Below the pieces are notes generated by a model. It saw only the letters and a list, made by a program, of their open reading frames with translations. It had not been told where the DNA came from and ran no database searches. Of a stretch of 64,000 bases of DNA, positions 12,040 through 22,335 are shown in pieces. Within the stretch, counting starts at the first letter, position 1. Each line of letters begins with the position of its first letter. The position numbers were made by a program, and so were the translations under genes. This DNA comes from Sipunculus nudus (taxonomy: Eukaryota; Annelida; Sipuncula; Golfingiida; Sipunculidae): the NCBI GenBank assembly GCA_026874595.1, contig CM049310.1, forward strand, positions 23,910,058-23,974,057, given 5' to 3'.

Positions 12040-12915
12040 TGAGCAGCAATATCAAGTGTTTCAGGACTTTTCTTATCATTAAAAGAACATCTGCGTTAAT
12101 GCAGCGCTTAAATTCTTCAAGCAAAATCAACGTGCGCAAATTGTCATAATCTTTCATTACATTTTAAGAATTACACCAGCGATCAAACAACTGCTCTTTT
12201 GTTCTAACAAATTCGATGTAGGCCTGTTCTTTGCACTTTTTTCAATTTCTGAATTTCTGGCAGTAAGCCTCCGGAACTAACTCATAACCTTTTAGGATTA
12301 ACCGTTTTACCAGGTCATAGTCAGCAGCAGCTTCTACTGAAAGCTCTGTATATATTTCTCTGGCCTAGCAAGTCAATACACTTTGTAACAGCATAGTCCA
12401 ATTTTCCTTAGGTCATTTTAAATTTTCAGCTACCTTCTCAAAGTGTAAGAAATATTTATCAACCTCTTTTTCTTGAAAAGGTGGGACAAGTCTAATGTGT
12501 TTAGTAACATCAAAACTGTGAGTTGGGGTAGCACTTAGACTACGTTCTACTTTAAGTCTTTCTAACTCCAGTCGTTTTAACTCAATTTTTTTTCCTAGTC
12601 TTTCTCTTTCCTCTCTCTGTTTTTCTTTTTCTAATTCTAACTGTTTTAATGCTAGCTAATGTTGCATTTCGAACTTTTTTTAATTCTAATTGCCTAGCAA
12701 GGCTGTCATTTTTAATGTTTCAACTTCAGTCTCTTCAATTAAACCTTTCCTAACTAGATCTTGCATGATTTTAGCAATGATATAAGGCTTTCTCAAAGCT
12801 TTTTTCACACTAAGCCCTAAGTGTTGTCCCAAACGCAACAACGTTCTTTTCACAACTGTTCAAGTTGATCAGAGACGGGATCGTCAACAAATGTCTCAGG
12901 TTTGAAATCTGCCAT
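12040..12915 (-). pseudogene. Gag with SCAN-like capsid segment
   Basis: A start codon at 12915-12913 opens MADFKPETFVDDPVSDQLEQL, about 150 bases inside the 5' LTR, in the right place for gag. A frameshift follows near 12860. A Lys/Glu/Arg-rich coiled-coil segment (about 12660-12560) precedes a capsid region with KEVDKYFLHFEKVAENLK (about 12480-12420), AREIYTELSVEAAADYDLVK (about 12370-12310) and ILKGYELVPEAY. The last phrases match the SCAN domain of vertebrate zinc-finger proteins, which is known to derive from the capsid of Gmr1-like elements. In-frame stops lie near 12420, 12365, 12240 and 12170, so it is a pseudogene. Confidence 0.82.
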
Positions 12916-13059
12916 GTTAAGATGTCAAAACAATAAAAAAAAAAAACACTGAGATAAATCCTGTAAAAAATGTTCTGTAAACAATATGTAATCTTGTAAA
13001 CAATGTATGATAAAACAATGTCCAGGTCAAGGCCTAATAAATTGTCAAAACTATTAAGC

Positions 13060-13077
13060 ATCCCGGACAAGCCCCCA
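13060..13077 (-). promoter_or_regulatory. Primer-binding site for tRNA-Pro
   Basis: Four bases inside the 5' LTR the minus strand reads TGGGGGCTTGTCCGGGAT. It differs by a single base from the 18-nt complement of the tRNA-Pro 3' end used by many retroelements (TGGGGGCTCGTCCGGGAT). This fixes both the orientation and the inner LTR boundary. Confidence 0.9.
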
Positions 13078-13081
13078 ATTT

Positions 13082-13894
13082 TGTTACGGAACCTAACATA
13101 AACAGATCACGTATGCGTGATGAACACAAATTTTGTAATGGAGATAAAAAAAATTAGATTCTGTAACACTAGTCAGCGTGAAATGTCTAGGGAAACGAAC
13201 AAAGAAGTCAGTGTTTTTTTTGCTAACAAATAACCACAATTTATTCTTAAAACAACCCTAACATTACAATACACTCAATCAATACAATTATACAGTAAAA
13301 CAGCGGTATAACAACCAATCAATACAATCACACAGTAAAATACACAAAGTGTACAGTACCTGGATAACACCACCGTCACAACGATAAGTTCTGTAAATGT
13401 ATACTCTCGGAGAGGAGAATGACAGTCCAGTGTAAAGCTCTTGTAACAATCCAGAAAGTAAACTGAAGTCCAAATGCACAAAATCTAAGAGAAAGTCTGA
13501 CGAAAATCTATAATTTCCGCACTCGTCCGATAAGGTCACAGACACTGACACACGCTTCTGCGTCAGCTGGAAATCTTCTCTGCTGCTCTCTGTCGGCTCT
13601 AAAACACAGCCCCTTATATACTCTTCACCCCAAGCCGAGAATTTCCCACTTCTCGAACAGTTTAAAAGATCTTACACAACACAGTAAACACGCGCTACAG
13701 GAATCATCTGGAAGAACATCGCTGTGAGTCTCCACATACCAGGGTCCACACGTGACTCACGACCAGGCGAGAAAGCCCAAGGCAACGAGAATTCAACCAG
13801 TACGGATTAAACTGCGAATGTAACAAACTGCCCGGCGAGGGTGTCACAACACGAGTTACGCCCGTGTCACACAATAAAAAGAACACCTGAAACA
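13082..13894 (-). repeat. 5' LTR of the Gmr1-like element
   Basis: On the minus strand it begins TGTTTCAGGTG and ends GGTTCCGTAACA. It contains AATAAATTRTGGTTATTTG near its 3' part, a likely polyadenylation signal shared with the solo LTRs at 28.9, 36.8 and 41.1 kb. It is the upstream LTR because the tRNA-Pro site lies next to it. Confidence 0.92.
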
Positions 13895-14182
13895 GTTTGT
13901 TCTAGCTGTGTGTGTATGTTTGCGTTTGTCTCAGGGGGAGTGTTGTGTTTAGGCAAAAACTTTGTAATATATATTTTTATTTGGCTTTCTCTGCTTTGAA
14001 ATTTAACCGGGTATACAAATTATGTAAAGAAATCCGTCCCTTTTCTTATATGTTTTGGGAAAAAATTACAAAACAGCAATGACACTGCACGTTGTAGCCT
14101 GATCCAATGTAATAGCATATGGCGCCATATTAAACTAAGTTATAATAGTCATGTACATTTAAGGTCAGGGATTTTATTATAT

Positions 14183-15376
14183 TTGTTCATTACTACACTT
14201 TGCGTTCATAACAACATCCAGTGTGCGTTAGGTGAGAAGAAGCGTGTGCTGATAGTTATGCTTGACTTATCAGCAGCTTTTGACACTGTCAGTCACCAGC
14301 GCCTGTTGCAGACTCTGGAGACACTTGGTGTTTCTGGTAGTGCCTTGAGGGGGTTCCACTCATATCTCACTAATCGAAATCAGGTCATAACCATTGATCG
14401 AAATCAGGTCATTACCATTGATCGCTGTAGATCTACGTCTCAGCCGCTTGATTGTGGTGTACCACAGGGGTCAGTTCTCGGGCCCATCTTATTCACTCTT
14501 TACACATCACCATTAGGCACATTACTCAGCCATCGTGGCCATTATCATATGTACGCTGATGAATCAATGCTTTATCTCACTTGTCGCCCTTCAGAAATCT
14601 GTGCAAATATCTCATATATGGAATCTACAACTGAGCTCGGTCGGAAGTGGATGGCAAACAACCAACTCTATATGAATGATGATAAAACAGAAGTGATTCT
14701 GATAAAACCTCGCAACAATGAAATTGTGTGCCCAAATCTGTCCGTCGGTGGGCAAGTAGTCCAACCATCTCAGTATGTTAGAGGCCTTGGTGTGTATTTT
14801 GATTCATACTCAAGTATGGAGCATCATGTTAATACAGTTTGCAAGAGTGCTTACCTGCACCTCTACAACATTAACAAAATCAAAACCTACTTAGATAAGC
14901 CACCACTAGAGCGTTTAATCCATGCATTTGTGACCAGTAAGCTTGATTATGGTAATGCTCTCCTCTTAGGATATCCAGTTTCCCTCATACAGAGGCTCCA
15001 GAGAGTTCAAAACTGTGCAGCTCGAATCCTGTGTGGCAGTAAAGGATACGAGCATATGACGCATGTCTTGCAAGCCCTACACTGGCTCCCTCTGTGTCAA
15101 CGGATAAAGTTTAAAGTTGCTATGCTGGTGTTCAAGGCAAAACATGGTATTGCTCCAAAATACCTCCAGAATTTAATCCAGCCTTACATACCTGCGAGAC
15201 GTCTTAGATCATTAAACCAAGAATTACTGTGTGTTCCATATATAAGGTCCACCTTGGTGGCTAATAGAGCTTTTTGTGTTGCAGGATCCACTTTGTGGAA
15301 CTCTCTCCCACGGGACCTACTTCTAATCTTGACACATTTAAAAAAGAAGCTTAAAACCTATCTGTTTTTGCAATAG
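14183..15376 (+). pseudogene. LINE reverse transcriptase, C-terminal part
   Basis: A 397-codon frame with RT motif A in [18 protein letters not shown], motif B in [16 protein letters not shown], and motif C at 14552-14563 reading Tyr-Ala-Asp-Glu instead of Tyr-Ala-Asp-Asp, so one catalytic aspartate is replaced. A 24-bp tandem duplication (about 14377-14424) repeats NQVITIDR within the finger region. The C-terminal segment has [20 protein letters not shown], the conserved tail of CR1/L2-type ORF2 proteins, and ends YLFLQ before the stop. The N-terminal endonuclease is absent. The start codon belongs to flanking sequence and is probably not a real start. The open frame over nearly 1.2 kb indicates a young insertion. 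Confidence 0.88.
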
Positions 15377-15565
15377 TTTGGTAGCTAATTATACTTTCAC
15401 TAAAATCATTCAGCACATTTACTACGATAATTCGCTCTTGTGTTTTAACAGCTGCTTTTAATGATATGTGTATACAAAGTACTTTAATGCAATTTTTAAT
15501 CCTTTCAGTTTGTGTTGTAAAGCGTTTTAGAGCACTTGGTGGATTTTACGCTGTATAAAATAAAA

Positions 15566-15616
<51 letters not shown>
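14190..15616 (+). mobile_element. 5'-truncated L2/CR1-type LINE
   Basis: The reverse transcriptase end of a non-LTR retrotransposon, followed by a short 3' UTR and an (ATT)n tail from about 15573. The tail after GCTGTATAAAATAAA resembles the short-repeat 3' ends of L2-type LINEs. The left edge is a truncation within the RT domain (homology starts at about [10 protein letters not shown]), normal for incomplete target-primed reverse transcription. It lies 0.3 kb from the Gmr1-like element. Confidence 0.85.
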
Positions 15617-15819
15617 CAGGGTTACTGTAGCAATATTTCACGTCTAAATACATAAGCGTATTTTGCCGACTCCGTATGTATGCAAATAAAACTACCATAT
15701 ACTAAATTGTTTGATAAACCCTGCTTTAAGGATGTTAGGTCATGATGTTCTCTGTGTATAAAATCGAATGTACACGAGATAATTATGTCGTAATTATGTG
15801 CACAAGGTCATTATTTTCC

Positions 15820-15905
15820 GATAAAATATATGTATGTATATATGTATATGTATGCATATATGTATGGCTGTCTGTCAGTCTGTCTGTCTGTGTGTATGTA
15901 TGTAT
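15820..15905. repeat. TATG/CTGT microsatellite
   Basis: Imperfect runs of TATGTATA followed by CTGTCTGT and TGTGTATG. The short ORF across it is a by-product of the repeat. Confidence 0.85.
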
Positions 15906-18350
15906 TTTGACAAGCAAATTTTGCTACATAATAATATCATATGTTTGACTTTACCCGCAACGTAACCGCAACGGCGTAAAAGGAAATGTAGCTTACGGCT
16001 TTCGAATTATGTTACGTTATTGTTACAAAGCAAGAGTACAAGGCTGTTCTCACACAGAGCATCCATAGCTTTAACGTCATACATCATTAAGCAGACAGAA
16101 AATCTTCAGAAGCTGCACGTCGCAGCATATCGCAGGATTAAGCTATTCGCCATGGTTAAGCTTTCAAACGTGTATTCTTAGTGCTCTTATTATCTCTTTA
16201 TTGAAGCAGAAAGGTGGAAACGATTTTAACTGCCCCGAGGCTTTAAACAACATTAAAGGCATCCTTGGAAAACATTGACCGCTAGTCGTCTGAGATGCTT
16301 TTACACGCTGGTAAATTATAAAACCTTAGTGAAGGCGCTGGATGGTGTCCCTAGGCAACGTATGCTCAAAAACATCTCTGACCGCAGGCAGTCAGCAAAC
16401 ACGCCAAATCATTGAATAAATATGAAAGCCCTGAAAATACTATGTCTGATATCAAAAAGCTAATGAAAACTTACTCAAAACACAGTATGATTAATAAGCC
16501 GGGAAAATCATTACATTTTACGTAAATGAAACATTAACCATTGCTTATGACCTTCACAGCTTATTCAGGCAACTAAGAAAAAGAAAACATATCTGTGTCA
16601 CCAACAATACCATTGTGCTTTTATATCCTGAGGATTATCCCATCAGCTCAAAACCATCTTCGTTTTACAGCCCCTGTGGGATCATTGTTAATTGTCAATC
16701 TCAACAACACCGGACATCAAAGAATCTGTAAAGAATCGAATGAAACAGTAGAACAGAGATTTGGTGATCTCCGCTACCGAGATTTTTTTGTGAGTGAACA
16801 AATTTAAACTTCTCCGCCCCAAGTATAGCCAGTTGTCCTTTAATGTAGTTAAATGTAAGGTTGATTATTTTTGTATTTCTAGGGAAGCACCACTTTTGAA
16901 AAAAAAGTTAAAAAATACAGTATCCTCTATATCTACCTACCTTTATGTCAATATATAAAAGTTATATGTTTATGCAGTTATCGGTATGTGTTTGACATAT
17001 AAACAAAATCGATTAGAAAGTAATAAAATATATTGATACAATAGCTTAAGATGAGTACACAGAGAGATAACTGTGAACGGCCACCATGCGTGATGATTTA
17101 TAATGATGATGTAACACTCTAGAACTTTAATGGTCGGAGCTGAGAATTTACTGTGAAGGAATGTAAAAACAACATAATGAGACTGAGCAATCTGCTGAGA
17201 ACTTCTACAGGAAATGATGCTCGTCAAATGACTTAGTTGACAGGTATACCTGCCCTACTGAAAACAAAAGTGTCTTACTGAGCATTGTTATCAGAACGGG
17301 CACCTCAACAAAACCAATTACATTTACCATACCTCTGTTTTGGGTGTATTATTGTTACCTCAGGTTAAAATTGGGCGCGGGTTAACAAGAATGTCGCTAT
17401 GAACGGTCGCCTGAATGTCAAAATTGTTTTGACTAATAATGCAAAAACCTATTCAGCCCTTAAGGGAAATAGTCATCACGTGACAGAATGGTGTTCCTGT
17501 CAGACTTCTCCTTTACATACCTGCTTTACGACACTATTTTCACAAAACTTTTTTTTTCCTATTTTAACAAAAGGCAATTGTTGCTAAAAGTAAAATTGAA
17601 GTGAGTGACAAATAGACAGTACTAGTAAAATTGTATGTGTGATTTTTTAATTTACTCCGATCTAACACTTTTCTCTCCGCTTTTCCTTCAAGTTCAGATT
17701 TAACAAAATAAAAATTGATTTTACAGAATATTTTAGAAAATGAATGATTTAATGTCTCGAAATATTTCATGGTTAAAGAACATTGTGGATTAATAATCTT
17801 TTCGTAAAGGGTTTATTATAAATAATGTTTGACACTGAACAAGCTTTTTATTAACAAAGTGGGATGATGAAAAAAACATGCGAGTACGGGGCAAGACATC
17901 ATTAGCCTTAAACATCCTCCGGCGACATCATGCGCGGACGATACACCGTGATGAAACCACTGTTGGCAGCACTGGCGTGATGATATAACGGGCTGTCACA
18001 ATCTGTGTCTGACTAGCCAGTAATGATATGTAGCGGATCCCCTGGGATTACAGGATCATCGCCCACACCGAGCCTTCTTACGCAAGGCCTACTCTGATAA
18101 CGTTCATCAAGCGCGTTTTTTAAAGCTGCACATACCTCACTGTGCGCGACTGTTTTCAGGTGGATTGAGACACTCAAGTCGGCATCTCATTTAGTGTCAT
18201 TATCCTGACAGGAACGGGATTTTTTGTTTTGTTGTATATAAAAGGCGAACACCAATCACCGCCAGAAGACATATGGGTATATCAAGATCCGAAGGTCGCC
18301 GTCTACATAGGACCATGTGCACCAGAAAAAGTGATCCGATGTTAAACAGA
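15906..18350. other. Unassigned DNA
   Basis: No supported gene or repeat family. Open frames at 16595-16807, 16970-17227, 17399-17587 and 17564-17770 lack motifs. A 22-base poly(A) run (about 18351-18372) closes the stretch next to the 47-bp minisatellite. Confidence 0.45.
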
Positions 18351-18383
18351 CAAAAAAAAAAAAAAAAAAAAACAGACCATCAT

Positions 18384-19095
18384 CTCCCACAGCACTAGAG
18401 CTCATAAGATATGGAGACCTTTACCGGCGTGTCCTACAGCACTAGTGTTAATCAGACATGGAGACCTAGACCGGCGTGTCTAACCGCACTAATGTATATC
18501 AGACTCGAAGACCTAGACCGGCGTGTCTAACCGCACTAGCTTTTATAAGACATGAAGACCTAGACCGGCATGTCTAACCGCACTAGCGTTTATAAGACAT
18601 GAAGACCTTGATCGGCGTGTACCACAGCACTAGTGTTTATCAGACATGAAGACCTTGACCGGCGTGTCTAACCGCACTAGCGTTTATAAGACATGAAGAC
18701 CTAGACAGGCGTGTCTAACCGCACTAGCGTTTATAAGACATGAAGACCTTGATCGGCGTGTACCACAGCACTAGTGTTTATCAGACATGAAGACCTTGAC
18801 CGGCGTGTCTAACCACACTAGCGTTTATAAGACATGAAGACCTATACCCGCGTGTCTAACCTCACTTGCGTTTATAAGACATGAAGACCTTGATCGGCGT
18901 GTACCACAGCACTAGTGTTTATCACACATGATGACCTTGACAGGCGTGTCTAACCGCACTAGCGTTTATAAGACATGAAGACCTAGACCGGCGTGTCTAA
19001 CCGCACTAGCGTTTATAAGACATGAAGACCTTGATCGGCGTGCCCCACAGCACTGGTGTTTATCAGACTCGAAGACCTTGACCGGCGTTTCCTAA
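18384..19095. repeat. 47-bp minisatellite with 141-bp higher-order period
   Basis: About 15 copies of a 47-bp unit (landmarks CGCACTAGCGTTTATAAGAC, ATGAAGACCT, CCGGCGTGTC). A variant unit carrying GATCGGCGTGTACCACAG recurs at 18610, 18751, 18892 and 19033, that is every 141 bases, exactly three units. Trimers were therefore duplicated as blocks. No coding signal crosses it. Confidence 0.93.
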
Positions 19096-20114
19096 GTGAA
19101 AATTGAGCTTAATTTCACTGAAAAATTAAAAATGAAAGTTTATTTGAGTTATCTTTTCTGTAATAAAATCCTGTTCCTATCCACATGTTTAATGTAAAAA
19201 GTTTAATACATATAGTTATTACAAGGTAACAGCGACAAGATTTTCAATTGAATAAGTCAACATTGAATTATAAGCATATTTGTTTGTCTTTAATGTCGAT
19301 CATCTAGGGATCACTCATAAAATACCACTTGTGAATAGTGTTGACAAAATGGATAAATTCTTTCCAAGCATAAATATATTAGGAAAAAAATGTTTTGCAT
19401 GCTTTATGGATATTTATGCGGAATTTAAACTCATATTTACAGGAGTGTTTATCGATGTAACAGGGTTTTTAATCCTTGTTCTGTTCGACTTGGATTTACG
19501 TTTGACTCGGGGCACAAAGGAATGACCTATGCGACTACACCATGAAGAGAACGCAGTCCCTGAGGCGTATAGCTCACATGCTTGGTCCATACACTCCACA
19601 CTAAACAGCTATTAACATCTGTATCTGGGAGAATCACTGCACGACACTGAAATAAATCCATGTCCCTGCACTTTTTCCGGCCGGATTTATTTGTGCCATG
19701 TGTGTAAATAAAGTACTTCACGGTCTGGCTCTGTCGTAAGGTAATAATGTTGTCACAAATATAACTATGGTAAGCGCAAGAAAACTGGTCGTACGGATGA
19801 TATAGATTGTGTGTAGGGAAATATCAGAAGATTAAGTGTACTTTATATCCGACAGAATGTGTCTGTGCCTTTTATGTGGCAACTACACTGTTGTGATGGA
19901 AAATGTGTTTATCTCTAAATGACAGGGCTCGTTTTTCGGAATGTGTTTTGTTCTGATCACCTACGAATTACGGCCGGTGTATTTTTTCCAATTGAATTAA
20001 CAATGAAAAAATCAGACTTTATGCTTAAGGGTAATTGACGTAAGGTCTACTTCAAGTTTTGCATCTAGATCTGACGGTAAGGTCACTTTAATAAGCACGT
20101 CTTCAATCTCAACC
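19096..20114. other. Spacer between two minisatellites
   Basis: No gene can be supported. A plus-strand frame at 19280-19525 (81 codons) is hydrophobic near its end but has no family resemblance that I can recognise, and it is read partly through AT-rich sequence. Confidence 0.4.
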
Positions 20115-22335
20115 CAACAATGACCGTACGTGTTACTCACGGCCGACCTTGACCATTTAGCAATGTCTGTAAGTGTTCCTCGAGGCCGACCATGACCGTG
20201 TTAAAATGTATATACGTGTTCCTGTCGGCCGACCATGACCGTGTAGCAATGTCTTTAAGTGTTCCTCAAGACCGACCATGACCATGTAGCAATGACTATA
20301 CGTGTTCATCCATGCCGACCATGACCGTGTATCAATGTCTGTACGTGTTAATCAAGGCCTTCCATGACCGTGTTACAATGTCTATAAGAGTTCCTCACGG
20401 CCGGCAGTGACCGTGTAACAATGCCTATACGTGTTCATCAAGGCCAACCATGACCGTGTAACAATGCCTGTACGTGTTTATCAAGGTCGACCATGACCGT
20501 GTAACAATGTCTATAAGTGTTCCTCACGGCTGACCATGACCGTGTTACAATGACTGTACGTGTTTATCAAGGCCGACCATGACCGTGTAACAATGTCTGT
20601 ACGTGTTTATCAAGGCCGACCATAAGCGTGTTACAATGTCTCTACGTGTTTATAAAGGCCGACCATGACCGTGTAACAATGTCTCAATGTGTTCATCAAG
20701 GGCGATCATGACCATGTAACAATGTTTAAAAGTGTTCCTCACGGCCGAAAATGACCGTGTTACAATGTCTTAAAGTGTTCCTCACGGCCGAACATGACCG
20801 TGTAACAATATCTATACGTGTTCCTCACGGCCGACCATGACCGTGTTACAATGCCTATACGTGTTCCTCACGGCCGACCATGACCATGTTATAATTTATG
20901 CACGTGTTTATTTAGGCGGACCATGATATGATCATGCAGCATTGTCTATCAGTGTTCCTCGAGGCCGACCATGACCGTGTAACAAAGTATATACGTGTTC
21001 ATTAAGGCCGTCCATGACCGTGTAGCTATGTCTGTAAGTGTTTCTCACGGCCGACCATGACCGTGTTACAATGCCTATACGTGTTCCTCACGGCCGACCA
21101 TGACCGTGTTACAATGCCTATACGTGTTCCTCACGGCCGACCATGACCGTGTTACAATGTCTATAAGAGTTCCTCACGGCCGGCAGTGACCGTGTAACAA
21201 TGCCTATACGTGTTCATCAAGGCCAACCATGACCGTGTTACAATGCCTATACGTGTTCCTCACGGCCGACCATGACCGTGTTACAATGCCTATACGTGTT
21301 CCTCACGGCCGACCATGACCGTGTTACAATGCCTATACGTGTTCCTCACGGCCGACCATGACCATGTTATAATGTCTGCACGTGTTTATTAAGGCGGACC
21401 ATGATATGATCATGCAGCATTGTCTATCAGTGTTCCTCGAGGCCGACCATGACCGTGTAACAAAGTATATACGTGTTCATTAAGGCCGTCCATGACCGTG
21501 TAGCAATGTCTGTAAGTGTTTCTCACGGCCGACAGTGACCGTGTAACAATGTCTATATGTGTTCCTCACGGCTGACCATGACCGTGTTACAATGACTGTA
21601 CGTGTTTATCAAGGCCGACCATGACCGTGTAACAATGTCTGTACGTGTTTATCAAGGCCGACCATGAGCGTGTTACAATGTCTCTACGTGTTTATCAAGG
21701 CCGACCATGACCGTGTACATTGTCTAAATGTGTTCATCAAGGGCGATCATGACCATGTAACAATGTTTAAAAGTGTTCCTCACGGCCGAAAATGACTGTG
21801 TTACAATGTCTTAAAGTGTTCCTCACGGCCGACCATGACCGTGTAACAATATCTATACGTGTTCCTCACGGCCGACCATGACCGTGTTACAATGCCTATA
21901 CGTGTTCCTCACGGCCGACCATGACCGTGTTACAATGCCTATACGTGTTCCTCACGGCCGACCATGACCATGTTATAATGTCTGCACGTATTTATTAAGG
22001 CGGACCATGATATGATCATGCAGCATTGTCTATCAGTGTTCCTCGAGGCCGACCATGACCGTGTAACAAAGTATATACGTGTTCATTAAGGCCGTCCATG
22101 ACCGTGTAGCAATGTCTGTAAGTGTTCTTCATGGCCGACCATGACCGTGTAACAAAGTATATACGTGTTCATTAAGGCCGTCCATGACCGTGTAGCAATG
22201 TCTGTAAGTGTTCTTCATGGCCGACCATGACCGTGTAACAAAGTATATACGTGTTCATTAAGGCCGTCCATGACCGTGTAACAATGTATATAAGTGTTCC
22301 TCAAGGCCGACCATGACCATGAAGCAATATCAGTA
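20115..22335. repeat. 43-bp minisatellite, about 50 copies
   Basis: Unit of 43 bp with landmarks GGCCGACCATGACCGTGT, ACAATGYCTATACGTGTTC and CTCAC. Copies vary by a few bases. An odd unit containing GATATGATCATGCAGC appears at 20925, 21403 and 22009 and marks block duplications of about 478 and 606 bases (11 and 14 units plus a few bases). The array ends with repeated blocks at about 22080-22270. Confidence 0.93.

Larger units (their letters stand above)
7484..13894 (-). mobile_element. Full-length Gmr1-like LTR retrotransposon (inactive)
   Basis: A 6.4-kb element on the minus strand with two long terminal repeats, a primer-binding site, a polypurine tract and gag-pol remnants. Reading the minus strand, the order is LTR, gag, protease, integrase, reverse transcriptase, RNase H, LTR. 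The protein motifs are Ty3/Gypsy-like, yet integrase precedes RT. This order defines the Gmr1-like group within Gypsy elements. Flanks GTGT (7480-7483) and GTTT (13895-13898) look like a 4-bp target duplication with one mutation; solo relatives at 36.8 and 41.1 kb have perfect 4-bp duplications. Many stops, frameshifts and at least two domain-size deletions make it non-autonomous. Confidence 0.92.

Noticed and set aside
18384-22335. Possibility that the regular arrays are CRISPR
   Set aside because: Units are contiguous without unique spacers, and the genome is eukaryotic; they are minisatellites.
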